Positions 7,598 to 15,966 of a DNA stretch of 41,477 bases are shown in pieces. A program made the position numbers and the translations under genes. The notes under the pieces are model-generated. The model did no database searches, was not told the DNA's origin, and saw only the letters and a program-made list of their open reading frames with translations. The stretch is from CAYJRR01 sp964372275 [NCBI: uncultured bacterium] (GTDB lineage: Bacteria; CAYJRR01). The DNA is taken from NCBI GenBank assembly GCA_964372275.1, contig CAYJRR010000022.1:1-41477 (forward strand). The letters are read 5' to 3'. Position 1 is the first letter of the stretch. Every line of letters starts with the position of its first letter.

Positions 7598-9631
7598 GTG
7601 AAGCGACGCGACTTCGTTCTGGGCGCCGCCTCTCTCTCGGCGGCGGGGTGTGCCGCCGGTCCCGGCGGCGCCGGCAGTGCCGTGGCGCGCGGGTCCGGCT
7701 CCGGTGGCGAGCGCGGACCGGGCCCGTCGGCGGCGCTCGCGGCGGCTCGCGAGCGGTACTTCCTCACCAGCCTCGCGCTGACTCCGGTGACGTCGACCTA
7801 CCTCGGCGGCGACGGCTACTCGCCTCTGCTCCGCGGGGTCAACGGCCGTCTCAAGGACTATTCGGCCTCGTCGCGACGGGCGGAGCGTCACTTCCTCACG
7901 TCGGTGCAGGGCGAGCTGGCGTCGATCGCCGCCGACCGTCTCCGCGCCGCGGAACGCACCGACCACGCGGTGATCGCGGCCCAGGTGGCGTTCCAGCTCC
8001 GCCAGCTCGGCGCGGGCGCCGACCTTCGCGCCGTCGACGCCTACGTTGCCGAGCCGTTCCGCGGGGTCGACTGGCAGATCCAGCAGATGACCGAGATCGC
8101 CGGCTCCGGTTCGCTCGGCGAGGGAACGACGGGGGGCGCCCCGCCGGCGCTCCTCGGAACCGAGGCGGAGTGGCAGGACCTGGTGGCGCGCGTCGGCGCC
8201 GTCCCCGACTACCTGTCGGTCGCGGCCGATCGCCTCACCGAGGGGGTGAAAGAGGGGATCGTCCCCGACCGCCGGATGGTGGAGCGCGACGGTCTCCAAG
8301 GGGGCGCCTCCAACGCCGAATTCTTTCGTTCGGGCCTCCTCGACGCCGCGACCCGCCACCTCGGCGGACGGCCGTTCGCCGAGGCCACGCTGGAACAGCT
8401 CCGCGTCGTCGGGGCGGCCGCGGCCGAGGCGTTCGAACGGTTCCGCGCGCGCCTGAAGCGGCTCTACCCGATGGACGAGCGCGTCGACCGCTTCGCGGCG
8501 GGGGAGGGGGAGTACGCCTGGCGCGTGCGTCACTGCCTCCTCGACGCGCGCTCCCCCGCCGAGCTGTGGGCGTTCGGCGGCGAGCAGGTGGCGGCGTCCG
8601 AGGAGAGGGTCTTCGAAGCGGCAGCGCGGGTGGCGCGCGACGCGCGGATGAAGCTCCCGTTCGCCACCGACGCGGATAAGCGACGGTCCACGCGTGAGGT
8701 GCTGACCTTCCTGGAGCGCGAGGCCCCGAAGGACGACGAGGAGCTGTTCCGCTGGTACCGACAGGCCGGTGAACGTGCCGTCGCCTACGGCCGCGAGCAG
8801 GGCCTGTTCGACGTCCCGGCGAGCTATCGCCTCGACGTCGTGGAGACCCCACCGGTGCTGCGCAGCACCACCGACGCCGCCTACTACCCGGCTCCGCCGT
8901 TCAAGCCGTCCGGGTTCGGCCGCTTCTACCTGACCCCGACCGGGAACGACCCGGCCCTGCTGCGCGTCAACTTCCGCGCGTCGATCGCCAACACGGCGGT
9001 ACACGAAGGGTTCCCCGGCCACGACTGGCACTACAAGTTCATGACGGCGAACCGCGCGGAGATCTCACCGGTCCGCTGGTTCACGCCCGGCTCGGTCGAG
9101 GACTCGCTGTCGATGTGGCAGGACTCGATGACCACCGAAGGTTGGGCGCTCTACGCCGAGGAGCTGATGGCCGAGCCGGCGGCCGGTCGCCCGCACGGGT
9201 TCTATGACGCCGCGGAGCTCCTCTCGATGCTGCAGTGGCAGCTGGTGCGCGCGGTGAGGGTGCGCGTCGACGTCGGGATCCACACCGGACGGATGACCTT
9301 CGACGAGGCGGTCGACTACTTCGCGCAGCACGTCTCGTTCCTTCCCGCCGGCTGCGCGAGCGTCGGCGCGGCCGGTTCCGGCGCCGACGAGGAGAGCGCC
9401 CGGGCGGCCTGCGCGTACGCCCAGCAGGCGATCTACCGCTATTCCAAGTGGCCGACGCAGGCGATCACCTACCTGCTCGGTAAGGACGGGATCGTTTCGC
9501 TCAAAGAGGAGCTGCGCGCGCGCCACCGCACCGCCTTTTCGGCGCGCGCCTTCCACGAGGCGCTGATGCGGAAGGGGACGATCCCGCTGGGCTACTTCCG
9601 CGAACAGCTACTCGCCGAGCTCGCGCCCTAA
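7598..9631 (+). CDS. DUF885 family peptidase-like lipoprotein
   Basis: The 677-residue protein starts with GTG, four bases after the MBL stop. Its N terminus KRRDFVLGA resembles a twin-arginine signal and runs into a lipobox-like LSAAGC at Cys18, so it is probably a Tat-exported lipoprotein. The rest matches DUF885 proteins: the conserved HEGFPGHDWH (a variant of the family's HExxPGH metal-binding motif), SMWQDSMTTEGWALYAEEL and the C-terminal QLVRAVRVRVDVGIH and GRMTFDEAVDYF elements. The family is thought to be zinc-dependent carboxypeptidase-like, on the basis of the HExxH-type motif and the downstream Glu; direct biochemical proof is scarce. Length is typical for the family. No specific substrate can be named. 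Confidence 0.85.
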   Translation: MKRRDFVLGAASLSAAGCAAGPGGAGSAVARGSGSGGERGPGPSAALAAARERYFLTSLALTPVTSTYLGGDGYSPLLRGVNGRLKDYSASSRRAERHFLTSVQGELASIAADRLRAAERTDHAVIAAQVAFQLRQLGAGADLRAVDAYVAEPFRGVDWQIQQMTEIAGSGSLGEGTTGGAPPALLGTEAEWQDLVARVGAVPDYLSVAADRLTEGVKEGIVPDRRMVERDGLQGGASNAEFFRSGLLDAATRHLGGRPFAEATLEQLRVVGAAAAEAFERFRARLKRLYPMDERVDRFAAGEGEYAWRVRHCLLDARSPAELWAFGGEQVAASEERVFEAAARVARDARMKLPFATDADKRRSTREVLTFLEREAPKDDEELFRWYRQAGERAVAYGREQGLFDVPASYRLDVVETPPVLRSTTDAAYYPAPPFKPSGFGRFYLTPTGNDPALLRVNFRASIANTAVHEGFPGHDWHYKFMTANRAEISPVRWFTPGSVEDSLSMWQDSMTTEGWALYAEELMAEPAAGRPHGFYDAAELLSMLQWQLVRAVRVRVDVGIHTGRMTFDEAVDYFAQHVSFLPAGCASVGAAGSGADEESARAACAYAQQAIYRYSKWPTQAITYLLGKDGIVSLKEELRARHRTAFSARAFHEALMRKGTIPLGYFREQLLAELAP

Positions 9632-9663
9632 AGGGTATCGCCGGCGCGTCGGAGGGGGAACGC

Positions 9664-11220
9664 ATGCGGTGGTTCGTGCGGGGGGATGTCGACGGGTTCT
9701 TCGGTCTCGCGCTCGACAACCTCGTCCAGCTTCTGCTGATCGACGTGTTGTGCCGGTTCGTCGTCGGGCTGCCGGGGGAGATCGTCTACGGACGGATCCT
9801 CCCGGGGGTCGCCGTCTCGATCCTGGTCGGGAATCTGTACTACGCCTGGGCCGCGAAACGGCTCGCCGACGCGACCGGCCGCACCGACGTCTGCGCGCTT
9901 CCCTACGGGATCAACACCGTTTCGCTGTTCGGGCACGTCTTCCTGGTGATGTTGCCGGCCAAGTTCCTGGCGGCCTCGGCCGGGGCGCCCGATCCGGCGC
10001 GGGTCGCCTGGCAGGCCGGTCTGCTGGCGTGCCTGGGGTCGGGGCTGATCGAGCTGGGCGGGAGCTTCGTCGCGGAGCGCGTGCGCCGCGCGACGCCCCG
10101 CGCCGCGCTGCTGTCGACCCTGGCCGGGATCGCGCTCGGGTTCATCTCGCTCGGGTTCCTGTTCCGCACCTTCGCGCGGCCGCTCGTCGGTCTCGCCACG
10201 CTCACCATCGTGATGCTCGTCTACTTCGGACGGGTGCGGTTCCGCGGGCGCATCCCGGGGGGGATGATCGCGGTCGCGCTCGGAACGGCGATCGCCTGGG
10301 CCACCGGGATCGCGCCGGTCGGCGAGAGCCCCGCCGGCGCGGGGCTTCACCTGCCGGTTCCCGTCCTCGGCGATCTCGCCGCCGCGCTCGGCGGAGGGCA
10401 CCTCGCCGCCTACCTGTCGGTGATCGTGCCGATGGGACTGTTCAACGTGCTGGGCTCCCTGCAGAACATCGAATCGGCGGAGGCGGCCGGCGATCCCTAC
10501 CCGACCACCCCGTCGCTCGCGGTGAACGGGATCGGAAGCATCGCCGCCGCGTTGTTCGGTTCGGCCTTCCCCACGACGATCTACATCGGCCATCCCGGAT
10601 GGAAGGCGCTCGGCAGCCGCGCCGGCTATTCGATCCTGAACGGCGCCTTCGTCACCGTCGTGGCGCTGACCGGGACGCTCGCCCACATCAGTTGGGCGGT
10701 GCCGATCGACGCCGGGATGGCGATCGTCCTCTGGATCGGCCTGGTGATCAGCGCCCAGGCGTTCCAGGCGACGCCGCGCGAGCATGCGCCGGCGGTGGTG
10801 GTGGGGCTCTTGCCGGGGATCGGCGCCTGGGGGGCGCTGATGGCGAAGAACGGCCTCCGCGCCGCCGGCGTCGGCGACCCGGGTGGTCCGCCCTTCGGAC
10901 CCGATCTCCTCGCCGCCTTCGCCCGCAGCGATACCTGGATCCACGGCGCCTTCGCGTTGGAACAGGGGTTCATCTTTTCGGCGATGATCCTTTCCGCGAT
11001 CACCGTCGGAATCCTGCAGCAACGATTCCGCGTCGCCGCGACCTGGGCCGCGATCGGCGCCGCCTTGTGCGTCGCCGGCCTGATGCACGCCTACCGTTTC
11101 ACTCCCGGCGATACCGCCCTCGATCTTTCCCCCGCGTGGCCCTGGGCCACCGGCTACGCCGTGATGGCCACGATTCTCTGGCTCGCCCCCTGGATCACCG
11201 AACCCGGCGACGGACATTAG
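9664..11220 (+). CDS. NCS2-type nucleobase permease
   Basis: A 518-residue polytopic inner-membrane protein with about 12-13 hydrophobic segments. Its layout fits the NCS2 (xanthine/uracil/hypoxanthine) superfamily: DNLVQLLLID in the first segment, ALPYGINTVSLFGHVF (the family's first conserved loop), SLQNIESAEAAGDPYPTTPSLAVNGIGS (second signature, with the Asp-Pro-Tyr and the Thr-Pro) and SAFPTTIYIGHPGWKALGSR. It would import a purine or pyrimidine by proton symport; the exact base cannot be called. GGAGG stands about ten bases before the ATG. An unrelated NCS1 permease sits in the pyrimidine operon at 25313-26878, so this one may serve purines. Superfamily call is good. Confidence 0.8.
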   Translation: MRWFVRGDVDGFFGLALDNLVQLLLIDVLCRFVVGLPGEIVYGRILPGVAVSILVGNLYYAWAAKRLADATGRTDVCALPYGINTVSLFGHVFLVMLPAKFLAASAGAPDPARVAWQAGLLACLGSGLIELGGSFVAERVRRATPRAALLSTLAGIALGFISLGFLFRTFARPLVGLATLTIVMLVYFGRVRFRGRIPGGMIAVALGTAIAWATGIAPVGESPAGAGLHLPVPVLGDLAAALGGGHLAAYLSVIVPMGLFNVLGSLQNIESAEAAGDPYPTTPSLAVNGIGSIAAALFGSAFPTTIYIGHPGWKALGSRAGYSILNGAFVTVVALTGTLAHISWAVPIDAGMAIVLWIGLVISAQAFQATPREHAPAVVVGLLPGIGAWGALMAKNGLRAAGVGDPGGPPFGPDLLAAFARSDTWIHGAFALEQGFIFSAMILSAITVGILQQRFRVAATWAAIGAALCVAGLMHAYRFTPGDTALDLSPAWPWATGYAVMATILWLAPWITEPGDGH

Positions 11221-11386
11221 CGGGACCGGTGGGGTGGGATCCCCCCGAGCCGGCCGTGCCGTTGCACATGTCCCGCGGCCGGCCGGCGCGACTCAACGCT
11301 CGCGTCTCCTTCCGATACGCGACCTTCGGGCAGACCGCCGCCGGGCGCGCGCGTTGCACGCCATGTCGTGGAACGAGGGGGCGGTC

Positions 11387-12163
11387 ATGGCGCGACGTTC
11401 GCTGGCGATGGGGGTCGTTTCGCTCTTCTGGCCGGCGCTGGGCCTGGCGACGGATCGGTCCGACCTCGAGATCGGAATGGAGCTCGGCGGCACGTACTGG
11501 TCGGAGGCGGCGACTTCGGACGAGGGGCGCGGCTACCGCTTCGACGTCGGCGGTCGGGGGATCGGAATCCGGTTGGAGCGGCGGGTGACGGGGGAGCTGT
11601 GGCTGGACGTCGGCTACTTCGGGACGTCGAACGATCCGATCCCGTCGGGGTCGCCCTTCCGCGAATCGGTCTATTCGTCGGTCCAGCGCGGCGACCTCGC
11701 CCTCAAGTACGCCCTCCGGTTCGGATCGCCCGGCTGGGACGTGGGGATCGTCGGCCTTGCCGGCGTCCACGCGCACGCGCTCGTGGTCCAGCCGCAGAGC
11801 ACGACCGTCTACTACACCACGATCCACCGTGGCGGCGCGGTCGGGGCCGGATTCGACGCGAACCTCGAGGATCTTCGTCTCTTCGCGGACGTCCGACTCT
11901 TCGCGCCGCTCGTGATGGAACAGCGCTACGGCGACGGAACCCCCGGAGGCTTCGGGCAGAGCGGGGAGGTTCTCGGCTCCTCCCTCGGCGCGGGCGCGCG
12001 CGTCCGCATCGCGAACGGGAGCTCGATCGGCGTCGCGTGGCGTCGATTCGACTTCCGAACGAGCTTCCGAGGGGCCGGCCTCCTTCGCGACGAGCCGGTG
12101 ACGGGGATCCGCGCCCGCCACGCCTCGACCTCGGTGGCGCTGACGCTCTCGACGGAGCTTTGA
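11387..12163 (+). CDS. Exported beta-barrel-like protein of unknown function
   Basis: I do not recognise the family. The 258-residue product from the ATG at 11387 has a signal peptide (MARRSLAMG start, cleavage near GLATD, residue 21). A series of amphipathic strands rich in alternating aromatic and polar residues follows, for example GYRFDVGGRGIGIRLERRV, LWLDVGYFGTS and SIGVAWRRFDFRTSFRG. This resembles small outer-membrane barrels. A second ATG at 11363 (MSWNEG) would place non-signal residues before the export signal, so I prefer 11387, which has a GAGGGGG run upstream. It ends seven bases from the stop of the convergent gene at 12170. The call rests on pattern only. Confidence 0.6.
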   Translation: MARRSLAMGVVSLFWPALGLATDRSDLEIGMELGGTYWSEAATSDEGRGYRFDVGGRGIGIRLERRVTGELWLDVGYFGTSNDPIPSGSPFRESVYSSVQRGDLALKYALRFGSPGWDVGIVGLAGVHAHALVVQPQSTTVYYTTIHRGGAVGAGFDANLEDLRLFADVRLFAPLVMEQRYGDGTPGGFGQSGEVLGSSLGAGARVRIANGSSIGVAWRRFDFRTSFRGAGLLRDEPVTGIRARHASTSVALTLSTEL

Positions 12164-12169
12164 CCGCCC

Positions 12170-13397
12170 TCACCAGTCGGCGGCGAACGCCTCCCACGAC
12201 GGATTGAAGGCGGCCCCCATCGACCGAGCACGCGCAGCCGGCGTGGTCTCCGGTCGGACCGCAGGCGTACGACGCACCGCCGGCGCCGTGGCGGTACGCC
12301 GCTGCGACTCCGGCCGCCATCCGCTCCGCGAGCCGCTCCAACGATTCGCGGAACGCCGCCGGATCGACGCCCGCGGGGCGTCGTGGATGCCAGGCGAATC
12401 CGATCCTCGCGTCGGGGACCGAATGCTCGTTCGACCATGCGCGCGCGGCATAGATCTGGGCCGAGACGTGGGCCTTCATCGTCGCCAGCGGGACCGAAGT
12501 GTCGCCGTAACCGACGTTCGGCGGATGGCGCCAGGCGGCGTTCAACAACGGAACGTAGGCGACGTCGAAGAACTCCCGCGCCACCGCCGAACCGGGCGGT
12601 CCGGCGTCCGCGAGACGCGCCGGATGCTCGGTGTACTCGTTGGTCCGACGGCTTCGCAAGCCGAGCAGGGCGCCCGGAACGCACGATTGCTTCGGATTGG
12701 TGTAGACCTCCTGCGCCCACAGCCGCACGCGTGCCGCCATCGCGGACCAGAACGATTCGTCGAGCAGCCAACCCTTCGACTGTTCGAGGTAGGGACCGAC
12801 GTTCACCGTCCGGTGCCCCATCCCCCAGACGAGGACGGCCCCTTTCACCTTGGGGCTCCCGCTCGGACCGTCGTACAGACCGCGAACGAGCTCTCGCGCG
12901 TGCGCCCGGTCGCCTCCGGCCCCGGTGCGAACGCTCGACGGCAGCTCGTTGATGACCCAGAGGTCGCCGCGCTCGACGTCGTACCCCTTTTCCGTCATGC
13001 GGCGCCGGAACTCGACGCCCGCCTGGTACCACGTCAGGCCGTTCTGCTCGATCAGTCTCTTCCACGAGGTCCAGTGGAATTCGGCGGCCGCATGGAACCG
13101 CGCGCCGAGCGCGTGAATCTCCGCCGGCGCGATCGGTCCTCGAGGACAGGTCTTCCGTCCCGCGCACCGGACGGCCGGGATCGACACGTAGTAGCGCGCG
13201 CACGGATCGGAACGCCGTGCGAAGGCCTCCGCCAGGAGCTGCCACTCGGAGGCCGACCAGGTCAGCACCTGCACGGGCCGGACGCAGGTCACCGACGCTC
13301 CGGCGTCGACCGCCGGCGCCGCGTCCGCGATGGGGACGGCGCCGGCGACGGTCACGACGACAAGCGCGAAGAACGGGAGCCGTCCGCGATCGACCAT
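12170..13397 (-). CDS. Exported Cys-containing protein, probable one-base frameshift
   Basis: The family is unknown to me by name, though the body resembles uncharacterised secreted proteins of high-GC bacteria. From the ATG at 13397 (GGAGG four bases upstream) a signal peptide runs to about residue 27 (VPIADA). The mature part has conserved-looking stretches such as ALGARFHAAAEFHWTSW, WYQAGVEFRRRM, GDLWVINELPSSVR and ELVRGLYDG, and about nine Cys. As written, the frame runs on to 11703, antisense to the neighbouring gene. Removing one base from the five-C run at 12214-12218 gives the ending DGAAFNPSWEAFAADW and a stop at 12170, neatly tail-to-tail with the gene ending at 12163. The 1228-base span is one base over a multiple of three. 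I treat it as one 408-residue protein. Confidence 0.65.
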
Positions 13398-13644
13398 GTC
13401 GCCTCCACGGGTTGGGCCAGCAATCGCCGTGCCTTCCGGCCTCGAGGAGGCGCCGCCGTTCCGGCCGCGCGCGCCGCCGACGGATGGGCCCCGGCCGGTA
13501 TCGCGAAATCGAGTACGACGGGATCGAATCGGGACCGGTCCAACCCACCCGCCGCCTCGGGAATTCACGCGAAGTGCGTGACGTTCGCCGGTTCGCCCGG
13601 CGGCGCGGCGATTGCTACGGGGTGGAGACGTTCGGGGGGCGAAC

Positions 13645-14877
13645 ATGATCGTATCGCGGTACCGGGTCGGAGCGCTGTGTCGGCGATGGGGGGCGTTCGC
13701 GGCGGCAGTTCTCCTCCATGGGTCCGGACCGGCATCGGCAGGCCCTCGAATCGAGCGCCACGCCACGCACGACCGACCGCCGCTGAACTCGCGCAACGGC
13801 GTGACGCTCCCGGGCGCCCGCACCACGGTGAACGGGCTCCGCCGGAACAGCGATCCGGTCGTCGCCGTCAACCGTGACGGGCGGCTGTACGACAAGCGGA
13901 ACGGCCGCTTCCTGAACGAGCGCGACGCTGCGGAGGCGCGGCGCCGCGCCGGATACTACGACGACGCACCCGAGGTCGGGCGGCCGGTCGTCGCCTTCGG
14001 CCGCGAGGTCTCCTACGGATACTCGCACACTTGGAAAAACGGCGTCGGGTCGCTCACCTTCCGCGCGGGGCACGTCGAAGCGTCGGTCGCGGCCGAGGCG
14101 GGACGGTCCGGAGCGGGCGTTGGCTTCGCCGCGCGTGGCGGCGCCGGCGTGACGCTGGTGGGGGTCGACCTCGAGTCGCGGCCGGTCGGATTCGGAGGCG
14201 AGGGCCGGCCGGTGCGTGCCGACGGCCGCGCGCGGGCCGGCGCGGCGGCCACTGCCGACGCCGCGCTCGCCGGGTCCGCGGCCGTGGGACTCCGGGGGGT
14301 GAGGGGGAACGGCGACGGCGAGATCTTCACGGGTGCGCGGGCGAACGGATCGGTCACCGCGACGATCGAGGTCTGCGGCGTCTCGATTACCGCCACCCAA
14401 TGGGGGCAGGCGAGCGCGGGCCTAGGTCTCGAAGCCGCCGGCTACTTCCGGGTCGACTTCGCGAGCATGACGGTAAAGCTGGGAGGACGCTACGCCGTGG
14501 CGTTTGGCGTGGGCGGCGGCAGTGGCACCGAGGCGGAGATCAAGTTGGGGAAGCTGATCCGCGATCCGGCCGTCCTGGCGCGATGTTCCTGGGAGGCGCT
14601 CCGCGGCGTGGCGGGAAAGGTCGACGACCTGGCCAAGTCCGGCGCCGGCGCCCTGTCCCGGGGCTTTTCCAGTCTGGCCGGCGGCCTCGGCGGACTGTTC
14701 GGCGGCGGCGGAGACGGCGATCTTCCCGGATTCCTGAAGTTCGTCGACCACCGCCGGCAGCAAACCTCGTCCGGAAGCAACGTTTCGCGAACGGCTCCGA
14801 CGCGCGCGGTTGACCCGCGCCGTGGCGATCGGAGCCCGTCCGCGGGCGTCGGTGCGGCGGCCGGGATCCGGCGCTGA
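13645..14877 (+). CDS. Exported Gly/Ala-rich repetitive protein
   Basis: Not a family I can name. The 410-residue product has a signal peptide (MIVSRYRVG start, cleavage near PASAG, residue 33) and a short linker with RDGRLYDKRNGRFLNERDA. A region of about 200 residues follows that is dominated by Gly, Ala, Val and Arg in alternating strand-like blocks (ASVAAEAGRSGAGVGFAARG, RAGAAATADAALAGSAAVGL, GGRYAVAFGVGGGSGTEAEI). This style resembles the shaft regions of some secreted polymorphic-toxin proteins of high-GC bacteria. Helical and Gly-rich segments (GFSSLAGGLGGLFGGGG) precede a basic tail. I chose the ATG at 13645, after a GGGGGG run; an in-frame ATG at 13612 lacks an export signal. It converges on the prepilin-peptidase gene. 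No toxin domain or immunity gene is recognisable. Confidence 0.6.
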   Translation: MIVSRYRVGALCRRWGAFAAAVLLHGSGPASAGPRIERHATHDRPPLNSRNGVTLPGARTTVNGLRRNSDPVVAVNRDGRLYDKRNGRFLNERDAAEARRRAGYYDDAPEVGRPVVAFGREVSYGYSHTWKNGVGSLTFRAGHVEASVAAEAGRSGAGVGFAARGGAGVTLVGVDLESRPVGFGGEGRPVRADGRARAGAAATADAALAGSAAVGLRGVRGNGDGEIFTGARANGSVTATIEVCGVSITATQWGQASAGLGLEAAGYFRVDFASMTVKLGGRYAVAFGVGGGSGTEAEIKLGKLIRDPAVLARCSWEALRGVAGKVDDLAKSGAGALSRGFSSLAGGLGGLFGGGGDGDLPGFLKFVDHRRQQTSSGSNVSRTAPTRAVDPRRGDRSPSAGVGAAAGIRR

Positions 14878-14919
14878 TCCGCTCGTGTCCGACCGGCCGG
14901 AGGCCGACGTGCCGGATCG

Positions 14920-15762
14920 TCACGGCCGCGAGGCGACGCGCGTCCCGCCCGACTTCTCCGACGTCACCATTCCGCCGCCATGCGCGGCCATCGCTGCGCT
15001 GAATTCGGAGGCCGGCGCCTCGTGGACGCCGGATTTGTCGCGGTACTGCACGTACTCCTGGCCATCGCGGGTCACCGATCCGGTGACGACGACGTGATGA
15101 CCGCACTCGCCGGGACCGGCGGCGCAGTTTCCGGTGGCGTTCGACGTGCCGTCATCGACGTCGATCGTGACGATGACGACCTGTCCCCGCTCCGCGGCGC
15201 GGATCGCGTCGGCGGCGTCGTTCCCCGTGCTGTGGCGCGCGGACAGCCCGGCTTCGTCGCGGAGGTATCGCCCGATGTTGCCGAGCGACATGATTCCGAC
15301 GTCCTTCACGCGATCCAAGCCCGTGGTCGCCATCACCTGCTTGTTCGTGTAGCCCTTTCGCTTGGTCTTCGCGACGATCGCGTTTACCGCCTCGCCGGTC
15401 GCGAAGGCGATCGCGTTCTGCCCGCAGTCGCGGGCGGCCATGGAGAGGATCAGCCCCCGTTCGACGTCCGGGCTGGCGCCGTCACCGCGGTTTTGGGCGT
15501 CGCACCACGTGTTTCCGAGCTTGTCCGATTGGCAGTCCGGCTTCGACTGCGCACCGAACGGACTGCCGGGAGCATACGTGCCGGCAACTCCGCCGATCTC
15601 GCCGGACCGGAGGATCCGAGCCACGTCCAGGCCCATATTGGCGACTCCGGTCTCGAACGTTTCGACGAAGGCGTAGCCGGCGGAGACGACGCCGATTCCC
15701 ACGACCGAGACGATCAACAGCGACTCGGTCGCAGTCGCCCCCCGTTCGGAACGGTTCGTCAT
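14920..15762 (-). CDS. Flp-type prepilin N terminus fused to C39-like peptidase domain
   Basis: The 280-residue protein starts with RGATATESLLI at residues 7-17, closely like the class IVb (Flp) prepilin cleavage site: Gly8, then Glu at +5 (Glu13), then a hydrophobic helix to about residue 35. A prepilin peptidase would be expected to cut after Gly8. The C-terminal part looks like a papain-fold C39 domain: DCGQNAIAFATG with candidate nucleophile Cys113, GIMSLGNIGRYLRDEAGL, VVIVTIDVDDG, GHHVVVTGS with candidate His223 and YRDKSG with candidate Asp242. It has six Cys in all, two before the domain. The ATG at 15762 follows GGGGGGAGG; an in-frame ATG further upstream would hide the prepilin signal. 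No tad/flp assembly gene is in the window. Whether it acts as protease, toxin or structural subunit is unknown. Confidence 0.65.
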   Translation of the reverse strand: MTNRSERGATATESLLIVSVVGIGVVSAGYAFVETFETGVANMGLDVARILRSGEIGGVAGTYAPGSPFGAQSKPDCQSDKLGNTWCDAQNRGDGASPDVERGLILSMAARDCGQNAIAFATGEAVNAIVAKTKRKGYTNKQVMATTGLDRVKDVGIMSLGNIGRYLRDEAGLSARHSTGNDAADAIRAAERGQVVIVTIDVDDGTSNATGNCAAGPGECGHHVVVTGSVTRDGQEYVQYRDKSGVHEAPASEFSAAMAAHGGGMVTSEKSGGTRVASRP

Positions 15763-15813
15763 CCTCCCCCCACCCCGGGCGCGGAGCCCCGCTCGACGCA
15801 CCCGACCCGATCC

Positions 15814-15819
15814 ATTGTA
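15814..15819 (-). promoter_or_regulatory. Candidate -10 element for the prepilin-peptidase gene
   Basis: Read on the minus strand this is TACAAT, five of six bases of the sigma-70 -10 consensus, in GC-rich surroundings and 51 bases upstream of the ATG at 15762. No good -35 hexamer lies 16-18 bases further up, so this is a weak call. Confidence 0.3.
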
Positions 15820-15871
15820 GAGCAAGCGCCGTTCCCGGTCCGGCGTCCGCCGACGCCTGCGCTATCGAGCT

Positions 15872-15891
15872 GAAACGGAAGGCGTTTCCGT
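15872..15891. repeat. Two overlapping inverted repeats between divergent signals
   Basis: GAAACG (15872-15877) pairs with CGTTTC (15883-15888), and ACGGAA (15875-15880) pairs with TTCCGT (15886-15891). Both are perfect 6-bp stems with 5-base loops, and they exclude each other. They lie downstream of the TPR gene and upstream of the prepilin-peptidase gene, both on the minus strand. They could form a weak terminator or an operator; no T-run supports the former. Confidence 0.3.
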
Positions 15892-15966
15892 CGGAGGATT
15901 GCGGCGGTGCGACCGAACGACGGCGGTGCCGGCGACCGGCGAACCCATCCGGTCGTTCGAAACCGG

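Noticed and set aside
12204-13877. Plus-strand frame of about 557 codons opposite the exported Cys-containing protein
   Set aside because: The minus-strand gene has a signal peptide, Shine-Dalgarno and natural protein composition; the plus frame has none of these.
14878-14919. Possible bidirectional terminator between the convergent exported genes (CGGCC-GGA-GGCCG)
   Set aside because: Only a 5-bp stem without flanking T-runs; too common in GC-rich DNA to claim.
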